Origin: Streptomyces spongiae
Lineage (GTDB): Bacteria; Actinomycetota; Actinomycetes; Streptomycetales; Streptomycetaceae
Assembly: GCF_009377185.1 (NCBI RefSeq)
Contig: NZ_VJZC01000017.1
Span: forward strand, 1 to 50,183
Length of the DNA stretch: 50,183 bases
Direction of reading: 5' to 3'
A model generated the notes under the pieces. That model worked only from the letters and a program-made list of their open reading frames with translations. It had not been told where the DNA came from and did no database searches. The position numbers and the translations under genes were made by a program. Numbering within the stretch: position 1 is the stretch's first letter; every line of letters starts with the position of its first letter. Shown in pieces: positions 35,519-44,790 of this stretch.

Positions 35519-36037
35519 CGCCACGGCCCGCATCGTGTGCATGCGGTGGTTCGTCGGAGGCGCCGGCCCGCTGCCACCGCTCCAGCCTCCGCCGGTGGAT
35601 GTGGGTCCGGAGCCGGATCCCGGCTCCAGTGAGACAGATTTTGCCAAGGCAGGACGTACAGGATGCCCTGCGGACACAACCGTCCCGGCACCGGTACCGG
35701 CCACGAACCCCGGGCGACCGCTCCGGCCAGGGCAGCAGCAGTGGCGGCAGCGGCTCAGCCGGCGCCCACAAGTCGTCCACAATCCACGGCCGAGTGCTCA
35801 CACTCCGACGAACGGCGGGCACTTCGACAAGATCGTGTGACGAGAGCTACTTTTGAGTCACCCATGCGGTCCTGTAGCGTCCGGAACCCATCGATCCGTT
35901 TCAACGCTGCCGCCCCGATGAGGACCCATGCTCGCCGAAGTCGCCGCCCCGAACGCCGCTCTCCTGAGACGAAGACGACGTGAAGACCCCACCTGTAGCC
36001 CTGGTCGGGGACGTGGCCCCGTGAGTGACGCCGTCCG
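35519..36037. other. 519-bp intergenic region, no gene recognised
   Basis: No open frame here shows homology. Short frames exist on both strands but look like random high-GC frames. A weak inverted pair GTGAC/GTCAC is seen near 35837-35864. The region probably holds the promoter of the flavohemoglobin gene, but no consensus hexamer pair is convincing. Confidence 0.5.
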
Positions 36038-37333
36038 GTGGCCCGGGGGCGGGAGGCAACCTCGAATACCGGACGAGGGAGCTCTGGTCCCTTGAAATTC
36101 CGGATCAACCGCTCAAGCAGTGAATCCCCGCACCCGCCTGTGGAGCCCTCAGCGCCCACCCCGGCGGGGCACAAGACGGAGCCTGAGGTCGTCGAGGCTC
36201 CTCTGTCGGCTCACGAGCAGGACCTCGTTCGCGCCTCCGTCTCGGTGGTCGAGCCGTACGCCACAGAAATGACGGTCTACTTCTACGCGATCCTCTTCGC
36301 CCGGTACCCCGAGGTCCGTCCCCTGTTCCCGCCGGGAATGGACACCCAGCGCGACCGCCTGCTGCGCGCGCTGCTGCGCATCGTGGAGCTGATCGACGAC
36401 CCGGAGGGCCTGGCCCGCTTCTGCGGACACCTCGGACGCGATCACCGTAAGTTCGGAACGCTCAGTGCCCACTTCCCAGCCGTGGGCGAGTGCCTCCTCG
36501 CCTCCCTGGCCCGCTACGCCGGCCCCGCGTGGACCCCGGACCTCGCCGCCGCCTGGACCAAAGCGTACGGCGCGATCGCCGACCTCATGATCAGTGCTGC
36601 CGAGCAGGACGAGGCGGTGCGGCCGGCCGTGTGGCCCGCCACGGTCGTACACCGTGTCTCGCGGGGACACGGCATCGTCGAAATCACCGTGCGCCCCCAC
36701 ATGCCCTACGAGTACGCCGCCGGCCAGTACGTAAGCGTCGAGACCCCCTGGTGGCCGAAGCAGTGGCGTTACTACTCGCCCGCCAACGCGCCCCGTGAGG
36801 ACGGCACGCTCACCTTTCACGTACGCGCGGTGGCCGGCGGCTCCGTCAGCGGCGCGCTGGTGCACCGCGCCGCGGTGGGCGACATGATCCAGCTGGGGCC
36901 CCCGCTGGGCGACATGGTTCTGGACGCCGCGGCCCACAGTGACCTGCTCTGTGTGGCCGGCGGCACCGGTCTCGCCCCGATCCGCGCGCTCGTCGAAGAG
37001 GTAGCCCGTCGCGGCGAGCGCCACCGGGTCGACCTGTTCCTCGGTGCCCGAACCGGCGCCGAGCTGTACGGGGTCGACGACATGCTCCGGATGGCCCAGC
37101 GGCACCACTGGCTGACCATCAGGGGTGCGGTCTCCCAGGAGTACATCCCTGGCATCAGAGGGTCCCTGCCGGAGGTTCTGGCCGAGTACGGACCGTGGTA
37201 CCAGCACGACGCCTTTCTCAGCGGCCCGGCCCCGATGGTCGTCGCCGCCACCAAGACGCTCAGGCTGGGCGGCACCTCGCTCGACCGCATCCATCACGAC
37301 CCGTTCGAGACGCCCGTCCTGTCCATTCCCTGA
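36038..37333 (+). CDS. flavohemoglobin-like protein (globin plus FAD/NAD reductase)
   Basis: The 431-aa frame has a globin domain (~residues 55-190: YFYAILFARYPEVRPLF and proximal His in LGRDHRKFG), an FAD-binding barrel (WRYYSPANAP) and an NAD domain (CVAGGTGLAPI, FLSGPAPMV). Such proteins oxidise NO to nitrate or act as single-component heme reductases. The first ~45 residues look disordered, and a GTG at 36140 is an equally plausible start. A PPOX-type flavoprotein follows after 36 nt and is probably co-transcribed, suggesting a redox or nitrosative-stress pair. Confidence 0.87.
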   Translation: MARGREATSNTGRGSSGPLKFRINRSSSESPHPPVEPSAPTPAGHKTEPEVVEAPLSAHEQDLVRASVSVVEPYATEMTVYFYAILFARYPEVRPLFPPGMDTQRDRLLRALLRIVELIDDPEGLARFCGHLGRDHRKFGTLSAHFPAVGECLLASLARYAGPAWTPDLAAAWTKAYGAIADLMISAAEQDEAVRPAVWPATVVHRVSRGHGIVEITVRPHMPYEYAAGQYVSVETPWWPKQWRYYSPANAPREDGTLTFHVRAVAGGSVSGALVHRAAVGDMIQLGPPLGDMVLDAAAHSDLLCVAGGTGLAPIRALVEEVARRGERHRVDLFLGARTGAELYGVDDMLRMAQRHHWLTIRGAVSQEYIPGIRGSLPEVLAEYGPWYQHDAFLSGPAPMVVAATKTLRLGGTSLDRIHHDPFETPVLSIP

Positions 37334-37369
37334 GCCAAGCGCTTGCCCGTCCTGCCAGGAGAACGCCCC

Positions 37370-38017
37370 GTGACCTTCCCCCCGCCGCACTTCGGATCAG
37401 CAGGTGAACACCGGCTGCAGCAGGAACTGGGCACCGCCAACCGCGCGGCCCGGTTCTACGATCAACAGGTACGTCCCTGCCTCACGCCCGAGATGCGGGA
37501 CTTCATCGGTCGCCAGGCAATGGTCTTCCTGGCCACCGCCGACTCCCATGGGGAATGTGATGCCAGCTTCCGCGCCGGGCCGCCGGGTTTTGTCCACGTG
37601 ATCGACGACCACACGCTCGCGTACCCCGAATTCCGCGGGAACGGTGTGCTCGCCAGTGCCGGAAACATGGCGGAGAACCCCCACCTCGGCATGCTTTTCG
37701 TGGACTTCACGCACCACCACGTGGGACTTCATGTCAACGGCACGGCCCGGCTCTACACCGACGCGGGTCTGCGCTCCGTCCATCCTGGCCTGCCCACCGA
37801 TGTCGCTCCTGGGCGAAGCCCTGAGATGTGGGTCCACCTGAGCGTCGAAGAGGCCTACATCCACTGCTCCAAGTACATACCCCACCTGGAGCCGGCCCCC
37901 CGGCCCACCAGCCACGACACCGCTCGCCCCAAGGACGCGAACTACTTCACCGGGTCCTCCCACGGCACTGCCGAACAAGCCCTGCACGCACAGAGCAGCT
38001 TGCAACAGCCCACGTGA
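37370..38017 (+). CDS. pyridoxamine 5'-phosphate oxidase-like (PPOX class) FMN protein
   Basis: The 215-aa protein matches the FMN-binding split-barrel family: FIGRQAMVFLATADSHGECDASF, FVHVIDDHTLAYPEFRGNGV, NPHLGMLFVDF and HLSVEEAYIHCSKYIP. Members of this subgroup are usually annotated only as PPOX-class proteins and do not act in vitamin B6 synthesis. The GTG at 37370 with CAGGAG upstream is preferred. It lies directly downstream of the flavohemoglobin gene. Confidence 0.85.
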   Translation: MTFPPPHFGSAGEHRLQQELGTANRAARFYDQQVRPCLTPEMRDFIGRQAMVFLATADSHGECDASFRAGPPGFVHVIDDHTLAYPEFRGNGVLASAGNMAENPHLGMLFVDFTHHHVGLHVNGTARLYTDAGLRSVHPGLPTDVAPGRSPEMWVHLSVEEAYIHCSKYIPHLEPAPRPTSHDTARPKDANYFTGSSHGTAEQALHAQSSLQQPT

Positions 38018-38140
38018 CGCGAGAGCGGTGCCCCTCTACCCCCTGCAGAACGCCGGAGTGCGGCCCGGCGCGGTCGTGGGTGTGACGTCGTCGCCCGCGT
38101 GCCAGGGGCGTTGTCAGTGGTGGGGTGCAGGATGACAGGC

Positions 38141-39138
38141 ATGACAACACCTACCACAATGATCGTGGATGCCGCCGCCTACGCGCAGGCGGTCGAGGAC
38201 GCGGTGAAGGCGTCGGCCGCCTACTACGGGGGCGGCACGTCGGCACTGGACGACGACGCCTACGACCGGCTGGTGCGCGGCATCGCGGCGTGGGAGTCCG
38301 AGCACCCCGACCTGGTGCTGCCCGACTCCCCACGGGGAAGGTCGCCGGTGGAGCCGTGGAAGGCGACGTCCCGCACACGGTGGCGATGCTGAGCCTGGAC
38401 AACGTGTTCTCGCCGGAGGAGTTCACCGCGTGGACGGCGTCGCTGGCCCGGCGGATCGGCCACGAGGTGGAGCGGTTCAGTGTCGAGCCGAAGCTGGACG
38501 GCCTCGCGATAGCAGCCCGCTACACCCGTGGCCGCCTGAGACGGCTGATCACACGAGGTGACGGGACGGCCGGGGAGGACGTCTCGCACGCCATGGGCAC
38601 GGTCGAGGGCCTGCCGCAGGAGCTGGCGGAACCGGTCACGGTGGAAGTGCGCGGCGAAGTCCTCATGACCACCGCCCAGTTCGAGCACGCCAATGAGGTG
38701 CGCACCGCGCACGGCGGGCAGTTGTTCGCCAACCCGCGCAGCGCCGCGGCCGGCAGCCTGCGTGCCAGGGATCGCGCCTACACCGTGCCGATGACGTTCT
38801 TCGGCTACGGCCTGCTGCCCCTTGCCGACACCGAGCCCGCCCTGGCCGGGCAACTGGGCGAGCTCGCGCACAGCGACCTCATGGCCCAGGTCGCCGCGTA
38901 CGGGGTGAACACCACCGCCACGACCCCCGTGCCCGGCGTCACCGCCGAGACGGCCGAGCAGGTCATGGCCCGGGTGAAGGAGATCGCCGCGCTACGGGCC
39001 GAGTTGCCGTTCGGGATCGACGGGATCGTCATCAAGGCCGACCTGGCCGCCGACCAGCAGGCCGCCGGATCCGGGACGCGCGCCCCACGCTGGGCGATCG
39101 CCTACAAGCTGCCGGTTCTGCCGCAAAATCAGAGCTGA
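38141..39138 (+). pseudogene. NAD-dependent DNA ligase, frameshifted and truncated
   Basis: The N-terminal Ia domain ([31 protein letters not shown]) reads in one frame up to PDSP near 38330. The adenylation domain continues in another frame ([14 protein letters not shown], the catalytic Lys motif [32 protein letters not shown]). One missing C in the run at 38327-38332 explains the shift. Homology stops at about 39114 (WAIAYKLP) and the rest of the adenylation domain, OB-fold, zinc finger, HhH and BRCT parts are gone. It is a dead copy, presumably of an accessory ligase, cut by the IS elements to its right. Confidence 0.85.
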
Positions 39139-39341
39139 TGCGCTCCGTCAAGTTCACTGTGACGCCCCAGGCCAGGAGGGCATCGGTTCCGCAGGTGGCA
39201 GCAACAGTGCTGTTGCACTTCTCGGGTAGTGGGGGGCAATCCACGAAATGCTGATGGCGCTCGTTGAAAGCGGTTCTGTCAGCGATCTCGTGAATGCCGT
39301 GGTCAAGAGGTTGCTCCGATGGGAATGCCCTGGCAATGGAG

Positions 39342-39419
39342 GCCGTCCCCGACGGTGCCGAACGATGGCAGGAGCCCGGCGGAGCGGATCCTTTCCCCGA
39401 AGACCCAGGAGGTGAACTG
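39342..39419 (-). pseudogene. 3' fragment of IS3-type transposase orfB
   Basis: The minus strand reads QFTSWVFGERIRSAGLLPSF and then GTVGDG, the typical IS3-family catalytic-core segment that follows HSDRG. It is the continuation of the orfB piece at 40919-41521, displaced by the IS30 insertion. Beyond GDG the similarity is lost, and the DDE Glu and C-terminal part are missing or decayed. Confidence 0.75.
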
Positions 39420-39445
39420 GGTGGGTTCAATCAGTCGTTGCAACA
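39420..39445 (+). repeat. IS30 terminal inverted repeat, left
   Basis: Its outer half is GGTGGGTTCAATCAG, its inner end GTCGTTGCAACA. It pairs with 40893-40918 at 20 of 26 positions. It includes the transposase stop codon. Confidence 0.85.
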
Positions 39446-40779
39446 TCGGGTTGTCGGATCAAGCGTAGTTGCTCGGCGAAGACCTCGGCTGGGGTCTTCC
39501 AGCCGAGGACCTTGCGGGGGCGGTTGTTGATCGCCAAGGCGACGGCCTCGAGTTCCTCGGCGGACCACCTGGCCAGGTCGGTCCCCTTCGGGAAGTACTG
39601 GCGCAGCAGCCCGTTGGTGTTCTCGTTCGTCGGGCGCTGCCAGGGCGAGTGCGGATCGGCGAAGAACACCTTCGTCCCGGTCTCGAGCGCGAACTGGGCA
39701 TGTCCGGACAGCTCCTTGCCGCGGTCCCAGGTCAGGGTCTTGCGCAGTTGCTCGGGCAGGCGCGTCATCGACGCCGTCAGGGCGGCGTTCATCGCGGCTG
39801 CGCCGTATCCGCCGAGCGACGGGCCGTTCTTCACGGGTGGTCTCTCGCCCCAGCCCTCCAGCTGCGGGAGGCGGACCAAGAGCGTCGAGCGGCTCGAACG
39901 CTCGACGAGCGTGCCGATCGCAGACCGGCCGGTGCCGATGATCAGATCGCCCTCCCAGTGCCCGGGAACGGCTCGGTCCGCGGCTTCGGCGGGCCGCTCG
40001 CTGAGGACCACATCGGCGGTGACGTGACCCTGCGGCCTGTTCCGCGTCCGGGCTCGTGGTTCCCGCAGCGCACGTCCGGTGCGCAAGCACGCGACGAGCT
40101 CACGCTTGAGGGCTCCGCGGCCCTGGATGAACAATGCCTGGTAGATCGCCTCGTGGCTGATCCGCATGGACTCATCATCGGGGAAGTCGAGCCTGACACG
40201 GTAGCTGATCTGCTGCGGGCTCCAGGCCGTCACCCATCGCCGATCTGCTCGGTGGGGCTTCATCTTGCGACCTTTCCACTCGGCAGCGTCCGGCCCCGCT
40301 ACGGCTGTGCTGTCAGCGAGCCGCACGGTGCCGTCCAAGCGCTCTTGGACATACTCGCGCAGGCGGTCGTTGGTGACGAGCTTTGCGACCTTGGGGCGCT
40401 TGGCAGCCTGCTGCGCCTTCCACTGAGCGACCGTCGCGCGGTACTCCTGCTTGCCGCCGCGCGTGGCGGCGTTGCGGCGCAGCTCACGAGAGATCGTCCC
40501 GGCATCACGCCCCAGGGCGCGGGCGATCTGGCGCACCCGGGCGCCCTTCGCGCGCAGGATCGCGATGTCCTCGCGCTCCTCGAACGACAGGTAGCGGCCT
40601 GTGGGCCCAGCCAGCGAGATCGGTGGCATGCCGCCAGCGTGACGAAACCACCGGGAACCCACCGGCCAGGACACGCCGACCGCCAACGACGCCTCCACCG
40701 TCGTGCCCCCCGTGGCGATCAGCCGCCAGAACTGGCGCTGCACCACCCGTGACGGGTCCGGCCGGCCAGGCGAGCGCAT
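39427..40779 (-). CDS. IS30-family transposase
   Basis: The ~450-aa transposase has an N-terminal HTH (LSFEEREDIAILRAKGARVR, ALGRDAGTISRELRRNA) and a DDE core: Asp in HWEGDLIIG, Asp in LTWDRGKELSGH and Glu in RPTNENTNGLLRQ. The stop codon lies inside the left inverted repeat, as in many compact IS elements. The start is uncertain; ATG 40779 is the first sensible one, and the longer open frame upstream runs into the right repeat and the IS3 sequence. The gene looks intact. Confidence 0.92.
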   Translation of the reverse strand: MRSPGRPDPSRVVQRQFWRLIATGGTTVEASLAVGVSWPVGSRWFRHAGGMPPISLAGPTGRYLSFEEREDIAILRAKGARVRQIARALGRDAGTISRELRRNAATRGGKQEYRATVAQWKAQQAAKRPKVAKLVTNDRLREYVQERLDGTVRLADSTAVAGPDAAEWKGRKMKPHRADRRWVTAWSPQQISYRVRLDFPDDESMRISHEAIYQALFIQGRGALKRELVACLRTGRALREPRARTRNRPQGHVTADVVLSERPAEAADRAVPGHWEGDLIIGTGRSAIGTLVERSSRSTLLVRLPQLEGWGERPPVKNGPSLGGYGAAAMNAALTASMTRLPEQLRKTLTWDRGKELSGHAQFALETGTKVFFADPHSPWQRPTNENTNGLLRQYFPKGTDLARWSAEELEAVALAINNRPRKVLGWKTPAEVFAEQLRLIRQPDVATTD

Positions 40780-40892
40780 CGCTGGCCGAAGTGCTCGATC
40801 AGCACGCCACTGCCGACGCGCCCCTTCAGGAACATCGCTGGTCTTCAAACTCCAGTCCGCCGTGGCCACGCCGCACACCTCCGAGATCAAGG

Positions 40893-40918
40893 TGTTGCGA
40901 CGACCAGTTGAATCCGCC
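40893..40918 (-). repeat. IS30 terminal inverted repeat, right
   Basis: Read on the minus strand it begins GGCGGATTCAACTGG and ends GTCGTCGCAACA. It is followed on the plus strand by CTG, the right copy of the target duplication. Confidence 0.85.
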
Positions 40919-41521
40919 CTGACAGCCGCGATCCGAGTGAAGGACCACCTGCCGAGCGGGACGACGTCGGCGGCATGCGGACCGGAGTGCGTCCGCGACA
41001 AGTTCGGTGCGCAGGTGGTCGGCGGTGGACCAGCCGACCACGCGGCGGGAGGCGATGTCGATGACGGTGGCCAGATAGAGCCAGCCCTCCTCGGTCGGGA
41101 TGTAGGTGATGTCACCGCACCAGCGGGTGTCGAGTCCGCCCGGGACGGGAGCGAAGTCCCGGACGATGAGATCGGGCCGGGATGCGGCCCGCGGGTCGGG
41201 GATCGTCGTCAACTGCCGTCGCCTGCGGTGCCGCCCTTGCAGGCCGGCGTTGCGCATCAGCCGGACGATGCTGCGCCGTCCGCACTTCTCGCCCTGTCGT
41301 TGCAGGACGGCATGGACTCGTGGGGCGCCGTAGGTCCCGCGGGAGTGCTCGTGAACCTCGGTGATCTTCTCGGTCAGCTCGGCATCGCGGACCGCCCGTG
41401 GACCGGGCCTGCCGGTGCGGCGGGCAAAGAAGGCGGCTCGGGAGACCTGCAGCAGTTCACACGCGCGCTTGACGCTGTGACCGTCTCGCTTCTCCGCCTC
41501 GATGAACGGGTGCACCGTCAC
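40919..41521 (-). pseudogene. 5' part of IS3-type transposase orfB, interrupted
   Basis: About 200 residues carry the HTH_21-like region (RGTYGAPRVHAVLQRQGEKC), the first catalytic Asp (WCGDITYIPTEEGWLYLA) and the second in HSDRGC. The frame then runs into the right end of the IS30 element. The missing downstream piece lies at 39342-39419. The GTG start overlaps the orfA stop (GTGA), so orfB could be translated by coupling rather than by a -1 frameshift. Confidence 0.85.
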
Positions 41522-41790
41522 CGGGTCTCCTTCGCGAAGAAAGCCCTGGCCCGCTTGAGGACCCAGACGTCCTCCCGCAGCCGGCGATTCTCCCGCCGCA
41601 GCGCGGCCAGCTCCTCGCGTTCGCTGCTGGTCAGCCCGTCACGCTCGCCCGCGTCGACCTCGGCCTGGCTGACCCACAGCCGCACCGCGGTCTCGGTCAG
41701 GTCGAAGTCCTTGGCGACCTGGCCCACCGAGCGGTCACCGCGTCGGCACAGCTCGACGATCTCGGCCTTGAACTCCGGAGTGAGCCGCCT
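41518..41790 (-). pseudogene. IS3-type orfA (HTH protein), start degraded
   Basis: The readable frame gives LTPEFKAEIVELCRRGDRSV followed by GQVAKDFDLTETAVR and a leucine-zipper-like helix ending VLKRARAFFAKETR, typical of IS3 orfA. Upstream of RRLTPEF there is an in-frame stop and no ATG, so the original start seems mutated. A GTG at 41727 could start a shortened 69-aa product. Outer ends of the IS3 element were not resolved. Confidence 0.7.
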
Positions 41791-41831
41791 TCAGCGCCGT
41801 CTGGGCGGAGTTCACTTCGGTTCCTCCACGA

Positions 41832-42365
41832 TTACGGGTCGCCGTCCGGCACCGTGTGGGTGCCGAAGCTTCGCGCGTGGTAAGTCAAGGGCGCGCCGTC
41901 GCGATGGTCGGCGTGCAGGACCTTGCCCAGCAGCACCATATGGTCCCCGCCGTCGACCATCGACTCGATCTCACACGCCAGCCAGCCGAGCGCGTTCGGT
42001 AGTCGCGGCAGTCCATGGTCGAGCAGCCATCGGGTGTCCGCGAACTTGGCGGCCCCGCCCTTGCGGGCGAAGCGCAGGGCGACATCCGAGTGCGCCGAGC
42101 CCAGCACGTTGACGCCGAACCGGCCGGACCGACCCACGATGCTCAACAGCTCACTCGTCCGGTCCAGGGAGACGAGAACCATCGGAGGGGAAAGCGACAG
42201 GGACGCGAACGCGCTGACCGTTGTACCGTGCGGAAATCCCTCCTGGATTCCCGTCACGACCGTTACCGGCGTGACGACTTGGGCCATCGCGTCGCGGAAC
42301 ATCCGTGACAGGTCGCCCGAATCCAAGCTGCTCTCAGAGCTGCTCGTCGTGGAAATCGCCGTCAT
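41832..42365 (-). CDS. flavin reductase (HpaC/flavin_reduct family)
   Basis: The 177-aa FMN-binding protein has the split-barrel pattern: MAQVVTPVTVVTG, HGTTVSAFASLSLSPPMVLVSL and GRFGVNVLG. It would reduce FMN or FAD with NAD(P)H and supply it to an oxygenase. The ATG at 42365 is preceded by GGAGGTG. It is the last gene of a minus-strand set containing a luciferase-like monooxygenase, which is its obvious partner. Confidence 0.92.
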   Translation of the reverse strand: MTAISTTSSSESSLDSGDLSRMFRDAMAQVVTPVTVVTGIQEGFPHGTTVSAFASLSLSPPMVLVSLDRTSELLSIVGRSGRFGVNVLGSAHSDVALRFARKGGAAKFADTRWLLDHGLPRLPNALGWLACEIESMVDGGDHMVLLGKVLHADHRDGAPLTYHARSFGTHTVPDGDP

Positions 42366-42585
42366 CACTACACCTCCGAGTGCTCGTTTCCCCGCCCTGT
42401 CGCGGGCTCCCATGAGGGCCGCGCCCTGCAACTGAGCGCGGGGCCGGTCCCCGCGTCAGCGGCCGGGCCAGGCAGCCACTGCCGCTCTCCACTCTCACTT
42501 CGATGAGCAGAAGGGCGACTTCGCCCGAACAGCCTGCCCAGGGCGCTCGTCGTTGGCTGCCCTGGGCTCGTCAACAGCGAGGTGG

Positions 42586-43569
42586 TCACTGCCGACGGAC
42601 TTCGGTGGGAGGCGCCTGCGGCCCGCGCCCGACCTGGCGGAGGAGGGCATCGATGCGGTCGTTCGCCTGGTCCGCGAGGGGGATGGGGGCTCCGGTGAAG
42701 ACATGCCCGCCGCCGGGATAGACAGCTATTTCGGCCTCGTTGCCGGCCGCGATCCAGCGGGCGTGCATGAACAACGAGTCGTCCAGGAACGGATCCAGAG
42801 TGCCCACCGTGAACAACGCCGTCGGAAGATCCCGCAGATCCGCGAACAGAGGCGACAGATCCGGATCCTGGCGTTGTTCGCTCAGGGGCGCGACCGCGTT
42901 CGTACATGCTCGGATCATGTCCACCGAAACCGGCACCGCGTCGGCGCCGAGCAGGGTCTGGCTCGGGGTCATCGAGAGGTCGAAATTCCCGAAGACCAGG
43001 TTCGCCGCCTGGAACCCGGTGGACCCAAGTCGCTCGCGCAGCCGGACCAGGACGGAGGCCGCGAGTGTCGCGCCCGCCGACAGGCCACCGATCGCGAGCG
43101 CATCGGTGCCGAACTCCGACTTCGCATTCTCGATCAGCCACAGCGCCGCGGATTCGGCGTCATCCCATGCCGCGGGGTGAGGGTGCGCGGGCGCCAGCCG
43201 GTAGTCCACGTCGATGCAGGCGAGCCCGGTGTTCCGCGCGATCCGTTCCAGCTCCTGATCCGACTGCGCCGCGCTGCCACTGACGAAACCGCCGCCGTGG
43301 AAGTTCAGGTAGACGCCCTTGGGGCGGTCCGGAGCGATGACCCGCAAAGCCAGTTCGTGACCGTCCCGTCCCTCTATCCGGATGGTGCGTGCCCGCTCCG
43401 AAGGCTGTGTGGGAGGCATCGGGATGCCGCCGCCCGCTTCTGGACCGGGCAGGCCCTTCACCAGCTCGCGAAGTCGCAGGTTGAACTCGGCTGTTTCGGG
43501 CGCGATGGCTTCCGCTCGGAACAACGTCCCGTCAAGCCCGCTCACCTGGACCGGTTCGGATGTCGTCAT
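42586..43569 (-). CDS. alpha/beta hydrolase, hormone-sensitive-lipase family
   Basis: The 327-aa esterase has the HSL oxyanion motif NFHGGGFVSGS, the nucleophile Ser in GGLSAGATLA, Asp in GTLDPFLDD and His in GGGHVFTG. It would hydrolyse a small ester or lactone. It overlaps the luciferase-like gene by ATGA, so ester products of that monooxygenase are a likely substrate. The 220-bp gap to the flavin reductase shows nothing recognisable. Confidence 0.92.
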   Translation of the reverse strand: MTTSEPVQVSGLDGTLFRAEAIAPETAEFNLRLRELVKGLPGPEAGGGIPMPPTQPSERARTIRIEGRDGHELALRVIAPDRPKGVYLNFHGGGFVSGSAAQSDQELERIARNTGLACIDVDYRLAPAHPHPAAWDDAESAALWLIENAKSEFGTDALAIGGLSAGATLAASVLVRLRERLGSTGFQAANLVFGNFDLSMTPSQTLLGADAVPVSVDMIRACTNAVAPLSEQRQDPDLSPLFADLRDLPTALFTVGTLDPFLDDSLFMHARWIAAGNEAEIAVYPGGGHVFTGAPIPLADQANDRIDALLRQVGRGPQAPPTEVRRQ

Positions 43570-44696
43570 CGCGGACCGGCCTCACTGGCGCCCGCCGCGG
43601 ATTCCGTGGCGTCCCCGTCGATGCTGCTGGACGCCGGCCAGCTCTTGATCTCCGGCATGCAGTGCTCGGCGAAGCACCGCATGTTGCGCACCGCCTCATC
43701 GTGAGGCATCCCGCCGAAGAACAGCTGCGGGAACATTCCCTGCGGATGGATCTGGTCGCGCGTCTCCTCCAGGCGTTTCAGCACCTGGTCCGGGGTGCCC
43801 GCGATGATCTGCGAGACGAAGCCGTCCACCATGCGCTCCACGTCCTCGTCGGTCTCGATCGCCGGGATGGGCCCGTAGGCGGGACGGCCCCGCATCTGGT
43901 AGTGCCAGATGCCGACGCGCTGCGCGTTGCCCCCGTACAGGCGGGCGATCTCCTGCGCACGGTCCGCACTCTCGTCCACCACGATGATGCTTGAGGCGAA
44001 AGGCGCCGGAGGCTTGTTGTCGGGGCCGTGCGCTTCCCGCCATGCGTTCAGGTAGCTGTCGATAGGCAGCCCACCTTCGGGCACCTTGAACGGAAGTGTG
44101 GTGGTCGTCAGCTGCCCCAGTCCCAGCCGGCCGGCCTGGCGCTGGCTGTCGGGGGAGCCGAGGGCCGCGAACAGCCGCCCCTTGAAGGAACGGCCCGGTC
44201 GCGGTCGCAGCTCCACCCGCGGCTGCTGGAAGAACTCGCCGCCCTCCATCACGCCCGTCTCCAGTCCGTCCACGAGGAGCTGCAGCATCTCGTCGTAGCG
44301 CTGTCGCGCCGCCTCCGGGTCAATGCGCAGGCCCTTGTACTCGCGCGGCGCCATGCCACGCCCGAGTCCGATGATCGCCCGGCCGTTGGACACCTCGTCG
44401 AGGGTGATGATCTGTTCGGCCAGGCGGACCGGGTCGTGCCAGGGCAGGACGAGCACCTGGGTACCCAACCGGATCCGCCGCGTGCGGCCGGCGAGGTAGG
44501 ACAGGAACATCAGAGGGTCCGGAGCGAGGGAGTGGCGGGTGAAGTGATGCTCAGTGAGCCAGATCGAGTCCAGACCCAGCTCCTCCGCGAGCACCCACCG
44601 TTCGACCTCCTCGCGTACGAACTGGCCGTCCGGGTAGTCGGCCTCCTCGCCGTCCGGACCATAGTGCTGAAGACCTGTGGCTATTCCTATGTGCAT
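43566..44696 (-). CDS. luciferase-like flavin-dependent monooxygenase
   Basis: The 376-aa LLM protein starts MHIGIATGLQHYGPDG and has WLTEHHFTRHSLAPDP, RIRLGTQVLVLPWHDPVRLA, the RAIIGLGRGMAPREY turn and a family-typical C-terminal barrel. Type II oxygenases of this kind use FMNH2 from a separate reductase, here probably the product at 41832-42365. A GGAGG lies 8 nt before the ATG at 44696. With the hydrolase and SDRs it makes a small oxidation-hydrolysis module. Confidence 0.9.
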   Translation of the reverse strand: MHIGIATGLQHYGPDGEEADYPDGQFVREEVERWVLAEELGLDSIWLTEHHFTRHSLAPDPLMFLSYLAGRTRRIRLGTQVLVLPWHDPVRLAEQIITLDEVSNGRAIIGLGRGMAPREYKGLRIDPEAARQRYDEMLQLLVDGLETGVMEGGEFFQQPRVELRPRPGRSFKGRLFAALGSPDSQRQAGRLGLGQLTTTTLPFKVPEGGLPIDSYLNAWREAHGPDNKPPAPFASSIIVVDESADRAQEIARLYGGNAQRVGIWHYQMRGRPAYGPIPAIETDEDVERMVDGFVSQIIAGTPDQVLKRLEETRDQIHPQGMFPQLFFGGMPHDEAVRNMRCFAEHCMPEIKSWPASSSIDGDATESAAGASEAGPR

Positions 44697-44790
44697 GCTG
44701 CTGCCTCCGAGAAATCGATTACTGGTTGTCGCGCGTGTAAGCCCGACGCGAGAAGACTGAGAGCAGGGTCGGCAAGAACGGACCGGTGCT

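Larger units (their letters stand above)
39417..40921. mobile_element. IS30-family insertion sequence with target duplication
   Basis: The element proper spans 39420-40918 (1499 bp). Its 26-bp terminal inverted repeats (39420-39445 and 40893-40918) start GGTGGGTTCAAT and GGCGGATTCAAC and both end GTCGTYGCAACA, differing at six positions. A 3-bp direct repeat CTG flanks it at 39417-39419 and 40919-40921. Removing the element and one CTG restores the IS3 orfB frame, HSDRGCQ joined to FTSW, which proves the insertion site. Confidence 0.9.

Noticed and set aside
35460..35840. A 126-codon frame after the dehydrogenase/NTF2 gene
   Set aside because: It is Pro-rich with no ribosome site or recognisable motif and overlaps the end of the preceding gene in another frame.
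39139..39341. A minus-strand frame beyond the IS3 orfB fragment as its continuation
   Set aside because: Similarity to IS3 transposases stops after GTVGDG, and no frame restores the DDE Glu region.
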